A stretch of DNA of 64,000 nt, taken from positions 1,364,001 through 1,428,000 of the forward strand of contig JAVHNS010000006.1 of NCBI GenBank assembly GCA_036872755.1. Direction: 5' to 3'. This DNA is from Orbilia blumenaviensis. Taxonomy: Eukaryota > Ascomycota > Orbiliomycetes > Orbiliales > Orbiliaceae. Shown piece by piece: positions 50,801 to 61,900 of the stretch; the first letter of the stretch is position 1, and every line of letters starts with the position of its first letter. Made by a program: the position numbers and the translations under genes. The notes beneath the pieces are model-generated. The model was given only the letters and a program-made list of their open reading frames with translations, did no database searches and had not been told where the DNA came from.

Positions 50801-52017
50801 TTTTTAATAATTTATATATTAAATTTATTTTTTTTTAAATTCCATAAAAATTATATTATTAATATAAATTTTAAAAATAAAAATTTTATTATTATCTTAA
50901 TTTTTATAAAATATAATTAAAAAATTAAAAAAAATTTTTTATAAATTTTTTTTTTATTATTTAAATATTTTATAAAAAAATTTTTTTATTTATAAAAAAT
51001 TTAATTATAAATAAATAATAAATTTATTTTAATAAAAAAATTTTTTATTATATTAATAAATTATAAATAAATTTTAAAATTTTATAATATAAAATCAATA
51101 TAAATTAAATAAATATAATAAATTTTTTTAAATATATATTTTTAAAAAAATTTTTTATTAAAATATTTTTTATAATTTAAATAAATTTTAAATATTAAAT
51201 TATTTTAAAATTAATAATATTTTTAAAAAATTAAATTATAAATAATTGGGGTAATTTCAAATCCAATCTTTTTTTTTAAATAATAAATTTAAAAATATTT
51301 ATAAATTAATTGGAGATAATTAAACAATTAAAAATTTATTTAAAAATTCATTATTAAAATTATTTAATTTTTTAAAAAATAAATTAGTGTGTTATTTAAA
51401 TTTTTTTTATAATAAATAATAATAAAAAATTAATATTTATAAATTTAATATTTCTATATTATTAAAATATATTATTTTATTATAATTTTTTATAATTTTT
51501 AATAATATATCCTAATTTATTATAATTATAATAAATAAAATTATTAAATTTTAATTTTTTAAATTTTTATTATATAAATAATTATATTAAATTATATTAA
51601 AATTTATAAAAATTAATTTAAAAATTTTATTTAAAATAAAATTTTTATTTTTATTTTTATATTAATTTTTATTTTCTTTATTATTCTAATTTTAAAATAT
51701 CTTTTTTTTATTTTTATTTTTTTTAAAATTATAATTATAAAAATTTTTTTTTTTTTAATTATACTTATTACACTAATAAATATTATTAATCTTAATAACC
51801 ATTTTTTATATTTTTATTTATTTTAAAAATTTTCCAAATTATTATTTTTTAAAAAAAATTTAAATTTTTAATTCTAATTTTAATTTTTTTTAAATTTAAT
51901 AAATAATATTAAATTTATTTTATTTAATAAAAAAAATAATTTAATTAAACTTATAAAAATATTTATAAACTAAATTAATTTATTTAAATTTTTTAAAATT
52001 TTTATAAATTTTATTAA

Positions 52018-52372
52018 TGCCCGACTGCAGTATTGCAGGAGGGTTAGAGTTGAACTTGCGCGAGGCGCGATCCATACCAGATCTGCCAAAAAATGTGTTG
52101 TTTTTGGCCGACTTAGAGAAAAAAATTTTGAAATTTTGCCATACAAATTTGTATGGCGTTTTTCAAGTCTTGGCACTTTTTTCGGTCTTGGCACTCTTGT
52201 GGTCTCGTCGAGACTGGTGGGTGTCTATAAACTGAGTTTCGTTTACAAACTGGGTTTTATCTTTAATATTTAAACATCTTTTTGTAATGAGTGAAAATGC
52301 GCTATTATTTGGATGGTCAGATATGATCTAGATGCTGCAGTCGGGTTTGAGTGCTGCGCAGCGGCCTCCTAG
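52018..52372 (+). mobile_element. 355-bp Helitron-like non-autonomous element, not RIP-mutated
   Basis: A block of normal GC interrupts copy B exactly where copy A (around 39189-39193) is continuous, so it is an insertion. No clear target duplication is seen. It lies between A and T and ends CTAG just after a small hairpin (GCTGCGCAGC), all Helitron traits. The 5' end is TG rather than TC. CCCGACTGCAG near the start recurs inverted (CTGCAGTCGGG) about 35 bp from the 3' end, like the subterminal inverted repeats of Helentron-type derivatives. A perfect 20-bp palindrome (52138-52157) lies inside. No ORF is present. Confidence 0.55.
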
Positions 52373-53239
52373 TTTTATTATTTTTTTTATATTATTATTT
52401 AAAAAATATAATAAATTTTTTAAAATTTATTATAATTTTAAAAATATAAACATTAAAAATAATTTTATTTTTAATATAATAATTATTATAATTAATAAAT
52501 ACTTAAAAAATTAAATTTTTTAAATATATTTTTATAAAAATAATTTTAAATTTGTTATTTAAAAATTTATTATTTTATATTTTAAAATAAATTAAAAATT
52601 AATAAAAAAAATAATCAATTTTTTTAAATTTATTAAAATATTTTATTAAATTTTTAATTTTAAATATTTTATTAATATTAATTTTAATTTTTTTTTTATT
52701 ATAATCTATTTTAAAAATTTTATATTTTAATTATTTTTATAAAAACATTTTTTCCTTATTTATAATAATTTATTTATATTTTATTTTTAAAATAATTATT
52801 TTTATTATAAAATTTTTTATAATTAATAAAATTTATTTATTTAAAAATTTTTCTATATTAATTATTATATTAAGTAAATTTAATATTATATTAAATAATT
52901 ATTTATATTTTTAAAAATAATTTAATATTAATTATATTTTAGTTGTAATGTTAATATATTTAATATTTTTATATTATTTAAATAAAATATTAATTTATAT
53001 TAATTTTAAATTTTTATTATTAATAATTAATTTTAAAAAAAATAATTTAATTTATTTTATAAATAATTTTTTTATTTATATTTATTAATTTTAAATTATA
53101 ATTAATAAATATATTATTTTATTAAAAAAATTATTTCTTATTTTATAAGTAATATTGTAAAAATTGTGATATTTAATATTATTATTATTATTTGATATAT
53201 AATTTTTATTTTATTGTTAAAAATTAAATTAATTAAAAT

Positions 53240-53796
53240 ATTATATTTATTTTAAATATTTTTTAAATAAAAAATTTTTAAAATAGTTTAATATTTTTTA
53301 ATTAATCATATTTTTAATTTAAAATATTTAGATTATTTTTTTAAAGTAAATTAGGTTAAATATAAAAATATTAAATAATATAATTTTTAATAAAAAAATA
53401 TTAGGTTTAATAGATAAAAATAATAAATAAAATATATTAAATATTAATAAATTAATTAATAAAATTTAAAAAAAAAATTTTAAAATTATTATTATTTAAA
53501 AATTTTTATATATATAAATATTATTTATATAAATATAAATTATTTATAAACTTAAATATTATATATTCTAGAAAATATTATATGTATATAATGTATTAAA
53601 TTATATATAATGTTTTTTATATAGTTTATTTTGAAAATTGTGTTGTTAATATAATATAGTTTAATTTGTTTTTTTCTAATATAATTTTCTTTTATTAAAT
53701 ATTTATAATAAAAATTATTTTGGTGTAAAAAATAGTTTGTGAAAATAAATTTATGTTTGATATACCAAGATATATCTAGTATGGCTGGCCGTAACA
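53240..53796 (+). repeat. 3' LTR of copy B (557 bp)
   Basis: Ends CTAGTATGGCTGGCCGTAACA, the least damaged terminus of the family, followed by TTTTT. Confidence 0.8.
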
Positions 53797-54340
53797 TTTT
53801 TTTAATATTAAATTACCATTTTTAAATTTTATTTATATTATAACTTTAATTATTTATTAATTATATTTTTTTTTATCCACCCATATTTTTAAAAAAATAT
53901 TATATTAATATTATAAATTTTTTAATTAATTAAAAATTTTATTAAAGTAAATTTTTTAAATTTTTAATATTATTTTTATATATATTTCACCTAATACCTT
54001 ATATTATTTTATAATTTTTATAATTTTAATATTTTGAATAATAATAATTTTATTATATAATAAATTAAATATTTTTTTTTATAAAATAATTTTATAAAAA
54101 TCTTTACCTTAATTTATTAATTTAAAGTTTTAATTTATAATTTAATAATTAAAGTTACATAAATTTAATCTAATGTTTTCCATATTAATAATAGTTGCTT
54201 TTTTATTTAATAACTAAAATATTTTTTTTTAGTTTTGCTTTTTATTAAAAATAAGATTTTTAATATAAATTTTATAATTATCTTAATTAAATTAAAATAT
54301 TGGTAGTAGTGGCATATTGTGGTGATGATGAAATAGCTAT
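53797..54340. repeat. RIP-degraded remnant of the outer TIR element (right part)
   Basis: A+T-rich without frames; composition recovers from ~54298 on, just before the right inverted repeat. Confidence 0.5.
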
Positions 54341-54433
54341 TTTTTTTGTGTTGAGGCTGTTGTAAGTGAAAAATCAAAAAGCACAAATTTTAGTTGGCAC
54401 AACCTCCCTGCTATTTACCCCCTCGTACAATTG
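54341..54433 (-). repeat. Right terminal inverted repeat of the nest
   Basis: Reverse complement of the left repeat, ending CCCCCTCGTACAATTG. The 5-6 bp difference lies in the AAAAAGC stretch near 54376-54382. Confidence 0.75.
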
Positions 54434-54916
54434 GCTGCCCAACCAGCCCGCCCAGCCTAAACCTGCCCAAATTAGCACCCACAGCTGGCCCAGCCAGACA
54501 CTTCGTTACCTAATTCTTACCTATAAATCACGCACCGGCCCACCTACTACCGGCCCTCTACAACAGCTGGCCTATCGATCCTCCAGACTCCCAATCTATC
54601 TGACCCAAACTGAAAAAATATAGTCTGTAGACTATTCTATAATCTGCCGGAATTGTAGGAAGTATAATACATTAAAATGATAATAGCAAATTAATGTGCG
54701 AACCGAAACTTCTAGGCTTGAGGAAGTTGACATTGCGTTGGTAAAGGTGATCAAAACTTAGCTTTGGTTGATTAAGAATGACAAAAGTGCCCCCTCTATT
54801 TCTAATCTCTCTCAACTATCTGCACTTTTCGAACTTCAATTCATAGTAGCCGTGACTAGACTGCAAGTACAGTGCCCGGTATTATCATTATATTGATCTT
54901 TCTTTCAAACAGCCTC

Positions 54917-54938
54917 GCCCCGAAATCGATTTCGGGGC
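54917..54938. repeat. 22-bp perfect palindrome
   Basis: GCCCCGAAATC followed by its exact reverse complement, centred on ATCGAT. Confidence 0.9.
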
Positions 54939-55719
54939 ATGTCGTCCATCCAGATATCACAATAAGCGATAAGTAATGCCGTGATGTCCGCGACAATAGT
55001 ATCGTGGGGTTGCAACGATCAGAAGAGGAAGGTTGTGATCTGGCCCTTCTTCCCAGCCGGCCAGCCGGTGGAGAGCCCTTGATCTCGGAGGTGCAGTCCT
55101 TGATTTATATTAATCATTGAGCCATTTCTATTGTGAATACGGCTACGCTCTCCGGTTGCAAGTATGATGTTGGGCCACGGCAATGCAACTCCATTTTTTT
55201 TTTTTAGAACATAAGACATGATCGAATATCCTACAGAGTTAGCCCGACAACTTCCAAAATACCGGACATAAGGCCATCAACGGTACGGCTTCGCCGCTGT
55301 AACACCAAATGGATCACCTCAAAATTCGTTGCCTTTGTACCAGCTCTCAAGGTGCTGTAGACTTTACGCAGAAGCCACCTAAGCCGGGGAGTTAGGAATC
55401 TGTGTTCCCGCTCTGGCCTAGGCTAATTACCTTAAACAACCACAGCTTGCGAAACAAATGTTCCGAACTCTTTAATAAAATGGTTACTAAGGATTTCACT
55501 TCTAATGAATCAATATCGACAGGGAAGTGGGGTACAGGGAGTTTTGTTTGGTCATGGTATTTCCATGATCTTAAAATTTGCCAGAACCCACTATTTTCTA
55601 TCGAAACAATTCAAAGTATGATTGATATATCTACAAGAGCAAGTTCAAAACATCACTCAAATACACCACTTACAATCAGCTCTCCAACGGAAGTCTATGG
55701 CGGCCAAAGTGTGCCAAGA

Positions 55720-55907
55720 CGATATATATATTACAACTTAAGCGAGGCATAAATGTGTTAAATTTTCATAATTATGCCCCGGCCTCTAACCTAGGTAGGC
55801 AGACAGGCTTAATGGCGGGCTAGTGGCAGGCTGGTGGGCTGATGGTCGAGCATAATTATGAAAATTTAACACATTTATGCCTCGCTTAAGTTGTAATATA
55901 TATATCG
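55720..55907. repeat. Perfect 58-nt inverted repeat with 72-nt loop
   Basis: Arms 55720-55777 and 55850-55907 are exact reverse complements; for example TTAAGCGAGGCATAAATG in the left arm and CATTTATGCCTCGCTTAA in the right. The loop is G-rich (GGCGGGCTAGTGGCAGGC). As RNA it would make a long perfect hairpin; as DNA it could be a foldback or MITE-like element. Confidence 0.95.
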
Positions 55908-56673
55908 CAATTGGAACCCAAATGTGGCGTGGGGTCGAAACCATAAGGCGTATCTTATGCGAGGAAGCTATGGGCATAAACTCATGCGATTGGATACTGA
56001 AACAGTTGAAAACAATGATATACTGATAACATTAATGGCGGTGGCAACGTTGCGCAACATAGCTCCAGTTGGTCTCGTAAACCAGCCTCAGCTCCAGTTA
56101 TAGACCCTTCTTAACTGCTATGCTGCAACGTGCAACAGTACTCATAATTGATGCTCAAATCCTCCCAATCCAATGCAGCCACATTCACGCGCCACTATAT
56201 TTGGCTTTTACATATATCAATAAGCCCAGCCAGATTTTTTAACAGTGACGCGAAGGTTCCAAGTCAAGGCTCTATAACTCAGAGACCTATACCTACTGCC
56301 TAAAAACGAAACTCAGAGAAGAGAAGAAAAAAGCCCAAGGATAAGGTATCCATTGGAAGGTCTGCTAAAGGCTTTTGTTAAATCAAGGGGTGTTTGGACC
56401 ATTCTATAAGCCTGTAATTAAACCAAGTGCGAAGGAAAGATATACGAACCTGTTTTAACTATATAGATGCAGGAATTAGCGGTCACTGGTTTCCAACCCC
56501 TTATTAAAGGTAAACATAATAATACATATTTACACATGCACACTTTAAATTGCATTAGACCATCGTATCGCAGGAGTACCTTCATACTGAGTTGCTAACA
56601 CAACCCAGTAATGCGATAAGACATCTACAAAATCCATATCTAAAACATGTTTATGTGACATTTGTGGAACTAT

Positions 56674-57245
56674 TCAGGGTGGAGACACAATCGATATGAT
56701 GGCCGCTGGCCCTTGAGGGTCTACATTAACTTCCTGTCCAATCTGCCAATCGCGAAATTTATATCCCTGGTCGGTATGCTCAAAGCATATCGCGTGTTGG
56801 GAGTTATCAGGGTCTTCGTACAGTAATCCAACCCTTGAAACGATCCATTCTTCGCACTTGAGTTGACAAAGTTCGCGGCTCGTATATGTATTACCCGTTG
56901 GGACCATGAAGAATCTAAAATATTAGTCTCTAAAGGTAAATAAGAATCCGATTCCTGGCTATAATAACTTACTGAACATGAGAATGATATTTTTCTCGAA
57001 TTTTCCATTGCCACCATTTCATAGTATCCATAGATATTCTCATATCAGAGCCTGTCTCGGCGTTGATGAGACCAAGATCATTCTTTAGAGTTTGATATGG
57101 CTTGTCTGACAGTCTTGACATAGTCACAAAGACGCAGTTTGTGTCCAGATCGTCAGGATTATAACTAGATGGTGTGCCAGAATAGATATATTAATATGAT
57201 ATCTAAATGGAGAAAATGGTCAAAAGAACTGTCTTACGGATTCAT
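56674..57245 (-). CDS. Small protein with papain-like Cys-His-Asp arrangement, three exons, 146 aa
   Basis: Minus-strand exons 57238-57245 (8 nt: ATG AAT CC), 56973-57164 and 56674-56914. Introns of 73 and 58 nt have GTAAGA and GTAAGT donors and TAG acceptors, and phases 2 and 2 match. After a short N-terminus comes DTNCVFVTM with Cys13 at the head of a helix, then near the C-terminal half SQHAICFEH with His107 on a strand, and FRDWQIG with Asp122. That order and setting (NC at a helix start, HAI, D-x-Q) resemble small papain-fold peptidases or deamidases. No signal peptide is present. The family link is by motif only. The tiny first exon is a weak point, though its start context and donor are good. 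Confidence 0.5.
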
Positions 57246-58588
57246 GTTTAGAGCTAGTTCCGGCGGGTTTGTGGTTTGGTTAGGTTTATAGTATGAGTTT
57301 CGAGAGATTTAGTCAATCGATATGGGAATCGTCTGGACTCTTAGAAGAACTTGGGTCTGCGTATTTATACTTCAAGAATCTCGCAGCGGGTATTAAAACT
57401 AGGCCAGAAAATAGTGCTAGAACTAATCCAAAAGGCTATCTTGCTGGCCTGTAATAAATAGACCCGTATTGATATTGTGGCTTTTCGTGAATATTCAGCT
57501 GAGAATGCGATATGCGGGTGCACCTCTCGACGACCAAATTTGGGTCTATAAATCCAAAGCCCACCAATGAAAAGATAGAGAATAGATCATGGGCTTGCTG
57601 AATTGCCTGTTCCGAATAAAACACTACACATGACAAGCGCCTCCCAACATTAAACGGGAGGGGGTGGCGTTCCTGTGTGCGGGCACTCGGAAAACGGGCG
57701 AGGATGCATATATATGTGGGGCAAGGCAGCATGGATTTAACCAAAGTGGCGATTGTAGCATATCGCCTCCACGGAACCAAGCCTAATACACTTGAAAGAT
57801 GCGCGTCGTCGAAGTCGGGGTTATATTACATGTTGCCTTTGTCAACTGCATTGGTGCTTTAACTTGCAGATGCAGGCAGTACTGCATATGAGGACGATCA
57901 GCTAACTCCGCCTCCACTTCGCATACTACGTCCTGCAACTGGCCGCCAGCCGATGCATTTCATGCGGAAATATAAAACATCTAACACCTACCCTGGTGGT
58001 CGTATATCCCTCAGACTCAGGTTGCGGAGAATCTAGAAGTTATTACGTATCAACGGCTAGACATGATCGAATCAACACGATGGCTAAGGACAAGGACTGC
58101 GCATCATTATAGAATCAAAACTCATAAGGACCAGATTTCCTACCGCTGTTCTTAGGCATAGGACCGTGGCATTGTGAATGACTACGGTTAGCCAATATTA
58201 GTTACATCGATTCACCTGATCCAAAGAGTAGCTAGGTTTTTTTTTTTCTAGACGTTGGTGGGCCATTCGATCCAGCATCCGAATTGAATCGCAAGCTCCA
58301 ACTGGAGCGCTATGTTATATGTGCCATGAGATCTAGAGATTCATTTTTATCGATCTTTGAATTCAATCGTCGAATCGTAGTTTGTCGAAGCCAAAAGGGA
58401 ATTGCTTATTATTATCCAAGTGTCGGAGGAACTTCAGGGTATCATTCTAAATTCAAATAGTAAATAAGCACTGCAATCTTCAATGAACTCCCAATCCAGA
58501 CCTTGAACTCCAAGTATTAATCCTTGGATCTTAGTTCGATTCCAGCCCAAGAACCGAGACTTACTGGAAAGGGACCTTGGCAGAAATG
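57246..58588. other. Region without a supported gene
   Basis: Promoter side of the small minus-strand gene. A minus-strand frame at 57436-57780 has no motif and no splice support. Confidence 0.45.
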
Positions 58589-58840
58589 TCACAACAGCAA
58601 CACCTCTCGAAAGTGTTCCTCATGTTCACCGGTGACATGGCGCCATAGACCCAGATATCCGTCTCCCAAGGTGGAAGTGAAGCTACAGCTTTCGACCGCG
58701 CATTTGAAGCCATCAAAAGACGCAGGCCAAGGGCGAATAGCCCGGTTTCTGATAGACTCCTTGGTGTGGGTTTCCTTGTGCTCGTCAAGCTCCGCTTTGG
58801 TTGTATAGCTGTTTCGTATGCGCATGTGCATGCATGCACC
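58589..58840 (-). pseudogene. C2H2-like zinc-finger gene fragment
   Basis: A minus-strand frame ending at 58589 reads KAELDEHKETH, the His-x4-His half of a C2H2 finger. It is followed by FKCAVESCSF and LWRHVTGEHEEH, a second finger with C-x4-C and H-x4-H spacing. The first finger's cysteine pair is not in frame upstream, and a 33-nt poly-A/T tract begins ~37 bp upstream. Thus either the N-terminal exons lie beyond an intron or it is a truncated relic. The start is not defined. Confidence 0.35.
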
Positions 58841-58876
58841 AGAATCGTCAGCATTCAGCCTTACATTCGGGTATTG

Positions 58877-58911
<35 letters not shown>

Positions 58912-61900
58912 GGGGAAGCCAGACAGTTTAAGTCTCCCTTCAGGGGACCCCATTGCATCGCGAACACAGAGCTCACAGTGACCATATAAACCAATCGATT
59001 TATCGCCCATGACGGCGCCCTTTATAAAGAATGCATGGCCATTAGCGTCATGATATATCGATATCCTACCACGGCCACGGAGAACATCGGTAGGTAGGTT
59101 GATGCATTCATCAAAAATTGGCGTTTAGCAAATATTCCAATAGGATATTATTGATGATGTATAGTAGGACCTACTCCATTAGCTACTGAAGACATGTTCG
59201 ATAGACAAATATTATATCAAGGGATTGGAAGAGAGTTTTGAAGTCGGATGCTGTTCGTTAATTAACAAATATTCTGCGCTGTGGGCTGCGGTTTCAGTCT
59301 CGTTTTCAGTACTTTGGCGTGGTCTGGTGATATTCGATCGGGGAGCTGGATGTAGGGAAAGTAACTCAGCCCTTGGTCTATTCCAATATCAGCGTCGTGG
59401 TGAAATGGAGTTGTGGAAGAATGAAAAGCATTTACAGCTCACATCATTAGGAGATATACCAACGAGACCAAGATATACCTACTCAAGTGAGTCGGTAAAT
59501 ACGTGGATGTTAGTCTCGGTCCCAGCATGTATGTATACTTAATTATATATAGGCAAACTACCACCAGGTTTGTCCCATCCGCAGCATCACACACCCAGGC
59601 CTAAGTTTTACACTGGAAACAGAGAAGCTGATTAGACACAGCCAAACACCTGGGACTGAGACCAGTCAAACACATTGCAATATTGAATGATGTTAGAATA
59701 TATTACAAGCTAGTCTCAATCCCAGACGCTATTGACCACAGCTGTGATTACAAGCTTACTTTACTTAACGATCTTCCATTATGACACTACCGAAAGGGTA
59801 GAACTTCACTAAGCGTCTAGCTAACCACTATTGTTCGGATTAGGTTATCTACGGAATGGGGATCAAAAGTTCTAAGAACTCCATCTTACAAAATTCAAAA
59901 GGCGATTAAATAGGGCCCTAGGGTACATGGCCTTCTATAATACGAGAACGAGAGCTTAGACATATGATACCCATTAATCGATGGACAGCAACCCATGTTG
60001 TATATTGGTATCGATTCACTTGATAGAATTGTAAAAATTACACCGACATAAACGATAGCCTCCTTCGCTGCTCAAATGGTTATCGGATTTTTAGATTCTA
60101 CCCGAAAAAAATACATGAAATCCATGGCTAGGAATGACTACCGGCAATATTGATAGGCTTTTGTCTCATACTCAAACCTTCCGTACAAAGTGCATTGGGC
60201 CTCAAAAACAGATTACATGGCGAGATCGAGCTGGGCTTTATTAACAATGCCACTCGCCTGACAAACCTCCTGCTTGGCGGCACTAATCATATCTTTAACT
60301 ATATCCCCGGAATGTTCCTAATATGTTTTATTGCTATAGTTGGCAAAGCCTGGCCAGATTGATGTGCCGTTCTTACTGACCCTTGCATTTTGGGGTGACA
60401 TTGGAATCTCTTCTCGCCAAATGAGAAGATCATGGTATATCATCAACCTGCACCCGAGGACCTGCGCATCCACTTCCATTTTACAATCTTGAATTCACGG
60501 AAATAAATGTAAAAGTGGCATTCTAATTAGGTCGAAATACGGATTCTAGACACTTTGAATATTTTAGTAAACTTTTTACCATGGGTTCGAGCTCAATGTA
60601 CATATACATGTATACATGTACTAAACGTATTAATCTAGAAAACCTTAACCTTCGGCACTTTCCACTTAATCTACGTCATAGTCCCATACTTCTCACAGAT
60701 CTAGATCACGCCGGTTCATCACCCAATTGGCTGATGTCTGCCGCGCCGCGCGCCGCCGTCCACAAAACCCCTTAAGCTTACCCCTCCATGAAACGCATCG
60801 ACATTCTAGTCCCAGCCATATGCATACATACTAGCGATGGAGCGATGAGAATACAGGGAATTCAAAAAATCCCCATGTTTGGACGGGATCGAAAAGTTAC
60901 TTTCCCTAGTCCCCCCTGTCCACAACACGAATCTCATTTGCCGCTTCTTCGTGGTATCGCGGAAGGTACCTGCGGGATAAAATATGTACTTATTGCATTC
61001 TCCTGAAGGGGATGCGCAGAGATGCCAAATGGGATGTATGAATCTGTTGATCATGGTCGCTATCGGGATAGAGTTATGTGGGTGACAGAATGATATGAGC
61101 AGCATTACGCTGAAGTACCATACAAGTTGCCCCATGTTTTCTGTCATCCAGAGGATGTCGACATGTCGTTTCTTAAGATGCGCTAAAAATTGGCAAAGCT
61201 TCACTAGGCCTGGCCAGGGCAGAAATTTTGACATGCATGCTGGAGCTAGTGTTGCAGTGCATATCATGAACAAGTTAGGGGGGGCGCATACTGACATTTG
61301 CGAGAGGGTATATCGATTGACACAGACATCGATATCGATCGATCTGACATGCGTAAAGGGCATAGGTGAAATTCACATTCTGAAGAGCCCAAATCCCAAG
61401 CCGGGCATTGGTTGGCTAGCTGGCTGGTGAACGCTGAAGTTAAATGTGCACTACGCGTTCGGTCGGTCGCCTGGTTGGTGGGCCGGTTTACATGCTTGCT
61501 GGCTTATTCGACCCACCTGGGATTTGGGCCCTTAAAAAGGTGAATTTCACTTGTTTATATCCTTGTTTTTCTAGCTTAATTGTGTGGCTACACTATATAT
61601 TCCCTTGGAACAAACGGTACACCATATTCAGCCATTATTGGTAATTTACGATGTAGAATTCAACTGGTTTATATAAAAAAGGGGGGTAATATACCACGCT
61701 GAGCCATTTGGTGTCGTTAAAGAAGCGTCATGGGGCGCGTTCGGGATCTCATAGTAGTCACAGTTGTCAGCAGCGCATCTGCCGCATACTCTTCATCTCC
61801 GATTTCTTTCGTCAACACTAACGCCTAGTCTGGGGCTAAACTGCCCATCCATAGATCCTACGACATCCAACATTAATACCATCCGAGATTTCGCACATGA

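Larger units (their letters stand above)
44264..53796 (+). mobile_element. LTR retrotransposon copy B, RIP-degraded
   Basis: LTRs 44264-44819 and 53240-53796 flank an internal region that can be followed alongside copy A almost throughout (for example 45430-52017 with 32680-39190). TTTTT lies on both sides. Removing the 355-bp insertion at 52018-52372 gives an internal length of ~8.07 kb, nearly that of A. It is mutated as strongly as A but often on the other strand at the same site. No coding frame remains. Confidence 0.8.
23795..54433. mobile_element. Nested transposon block bounded by ~93-bp inverted repeats
   Basis: The sequence starting CAATTGTACGAGGGGGTAAA at 23795 recurs as its reverse complement ending at 54433. 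The two arms (23795-23887 and 54341-54433) align by eye at roughly 90% identity with one short indel, through TTGTGCCAAC, AAAATTTGTG, GATTTTTCACTT, ACAACAGC and CAACACAAAAAAA. Removing the LTR elements inside (24652-40611, 43169-43725 and 44264-53796) leaves about 4.6 kb, a plausible size for one DNA transposon into which the others inserted. The interior leftovers are RIP-degraded and show no frame, so the superfamily is unknown. The target duplication is ambiguous because the border CAATTG is itself a palindrome. An alternative is two separate inverted copies of a short element. Confidence 0.6.
54434..56673. other. Region without a supported gene; inverted repeats
   Basis: Begins with CCAGCC/CCCGCC-rich low-complexity DNA. 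It holds a 22-bp perfect palindrome (54917-54938), a long perfect inverted repeat (55720-55907) and a copy of the dispersed motif (56074-56090). The open frame 55402-55752 has no recognisable motif and runs into the inverted repeat. Confidence 0.45.

Noticed and set aside
23888..54340. Mitochondrial DNA insertion as the source of the AT-rich block
   Set aside because: No mitochondrial gene, rRNA or tRNA pattern is seen; the LTR pairs with target duplications and C->T/G->A differences between copies explain the composition.
60806..61363. 185-codon minus-strand frame
   Set aside because: No motif, no plausible hydrophobic core pattern and no splice context; overlapped by several plus-strand frames of similar quality.
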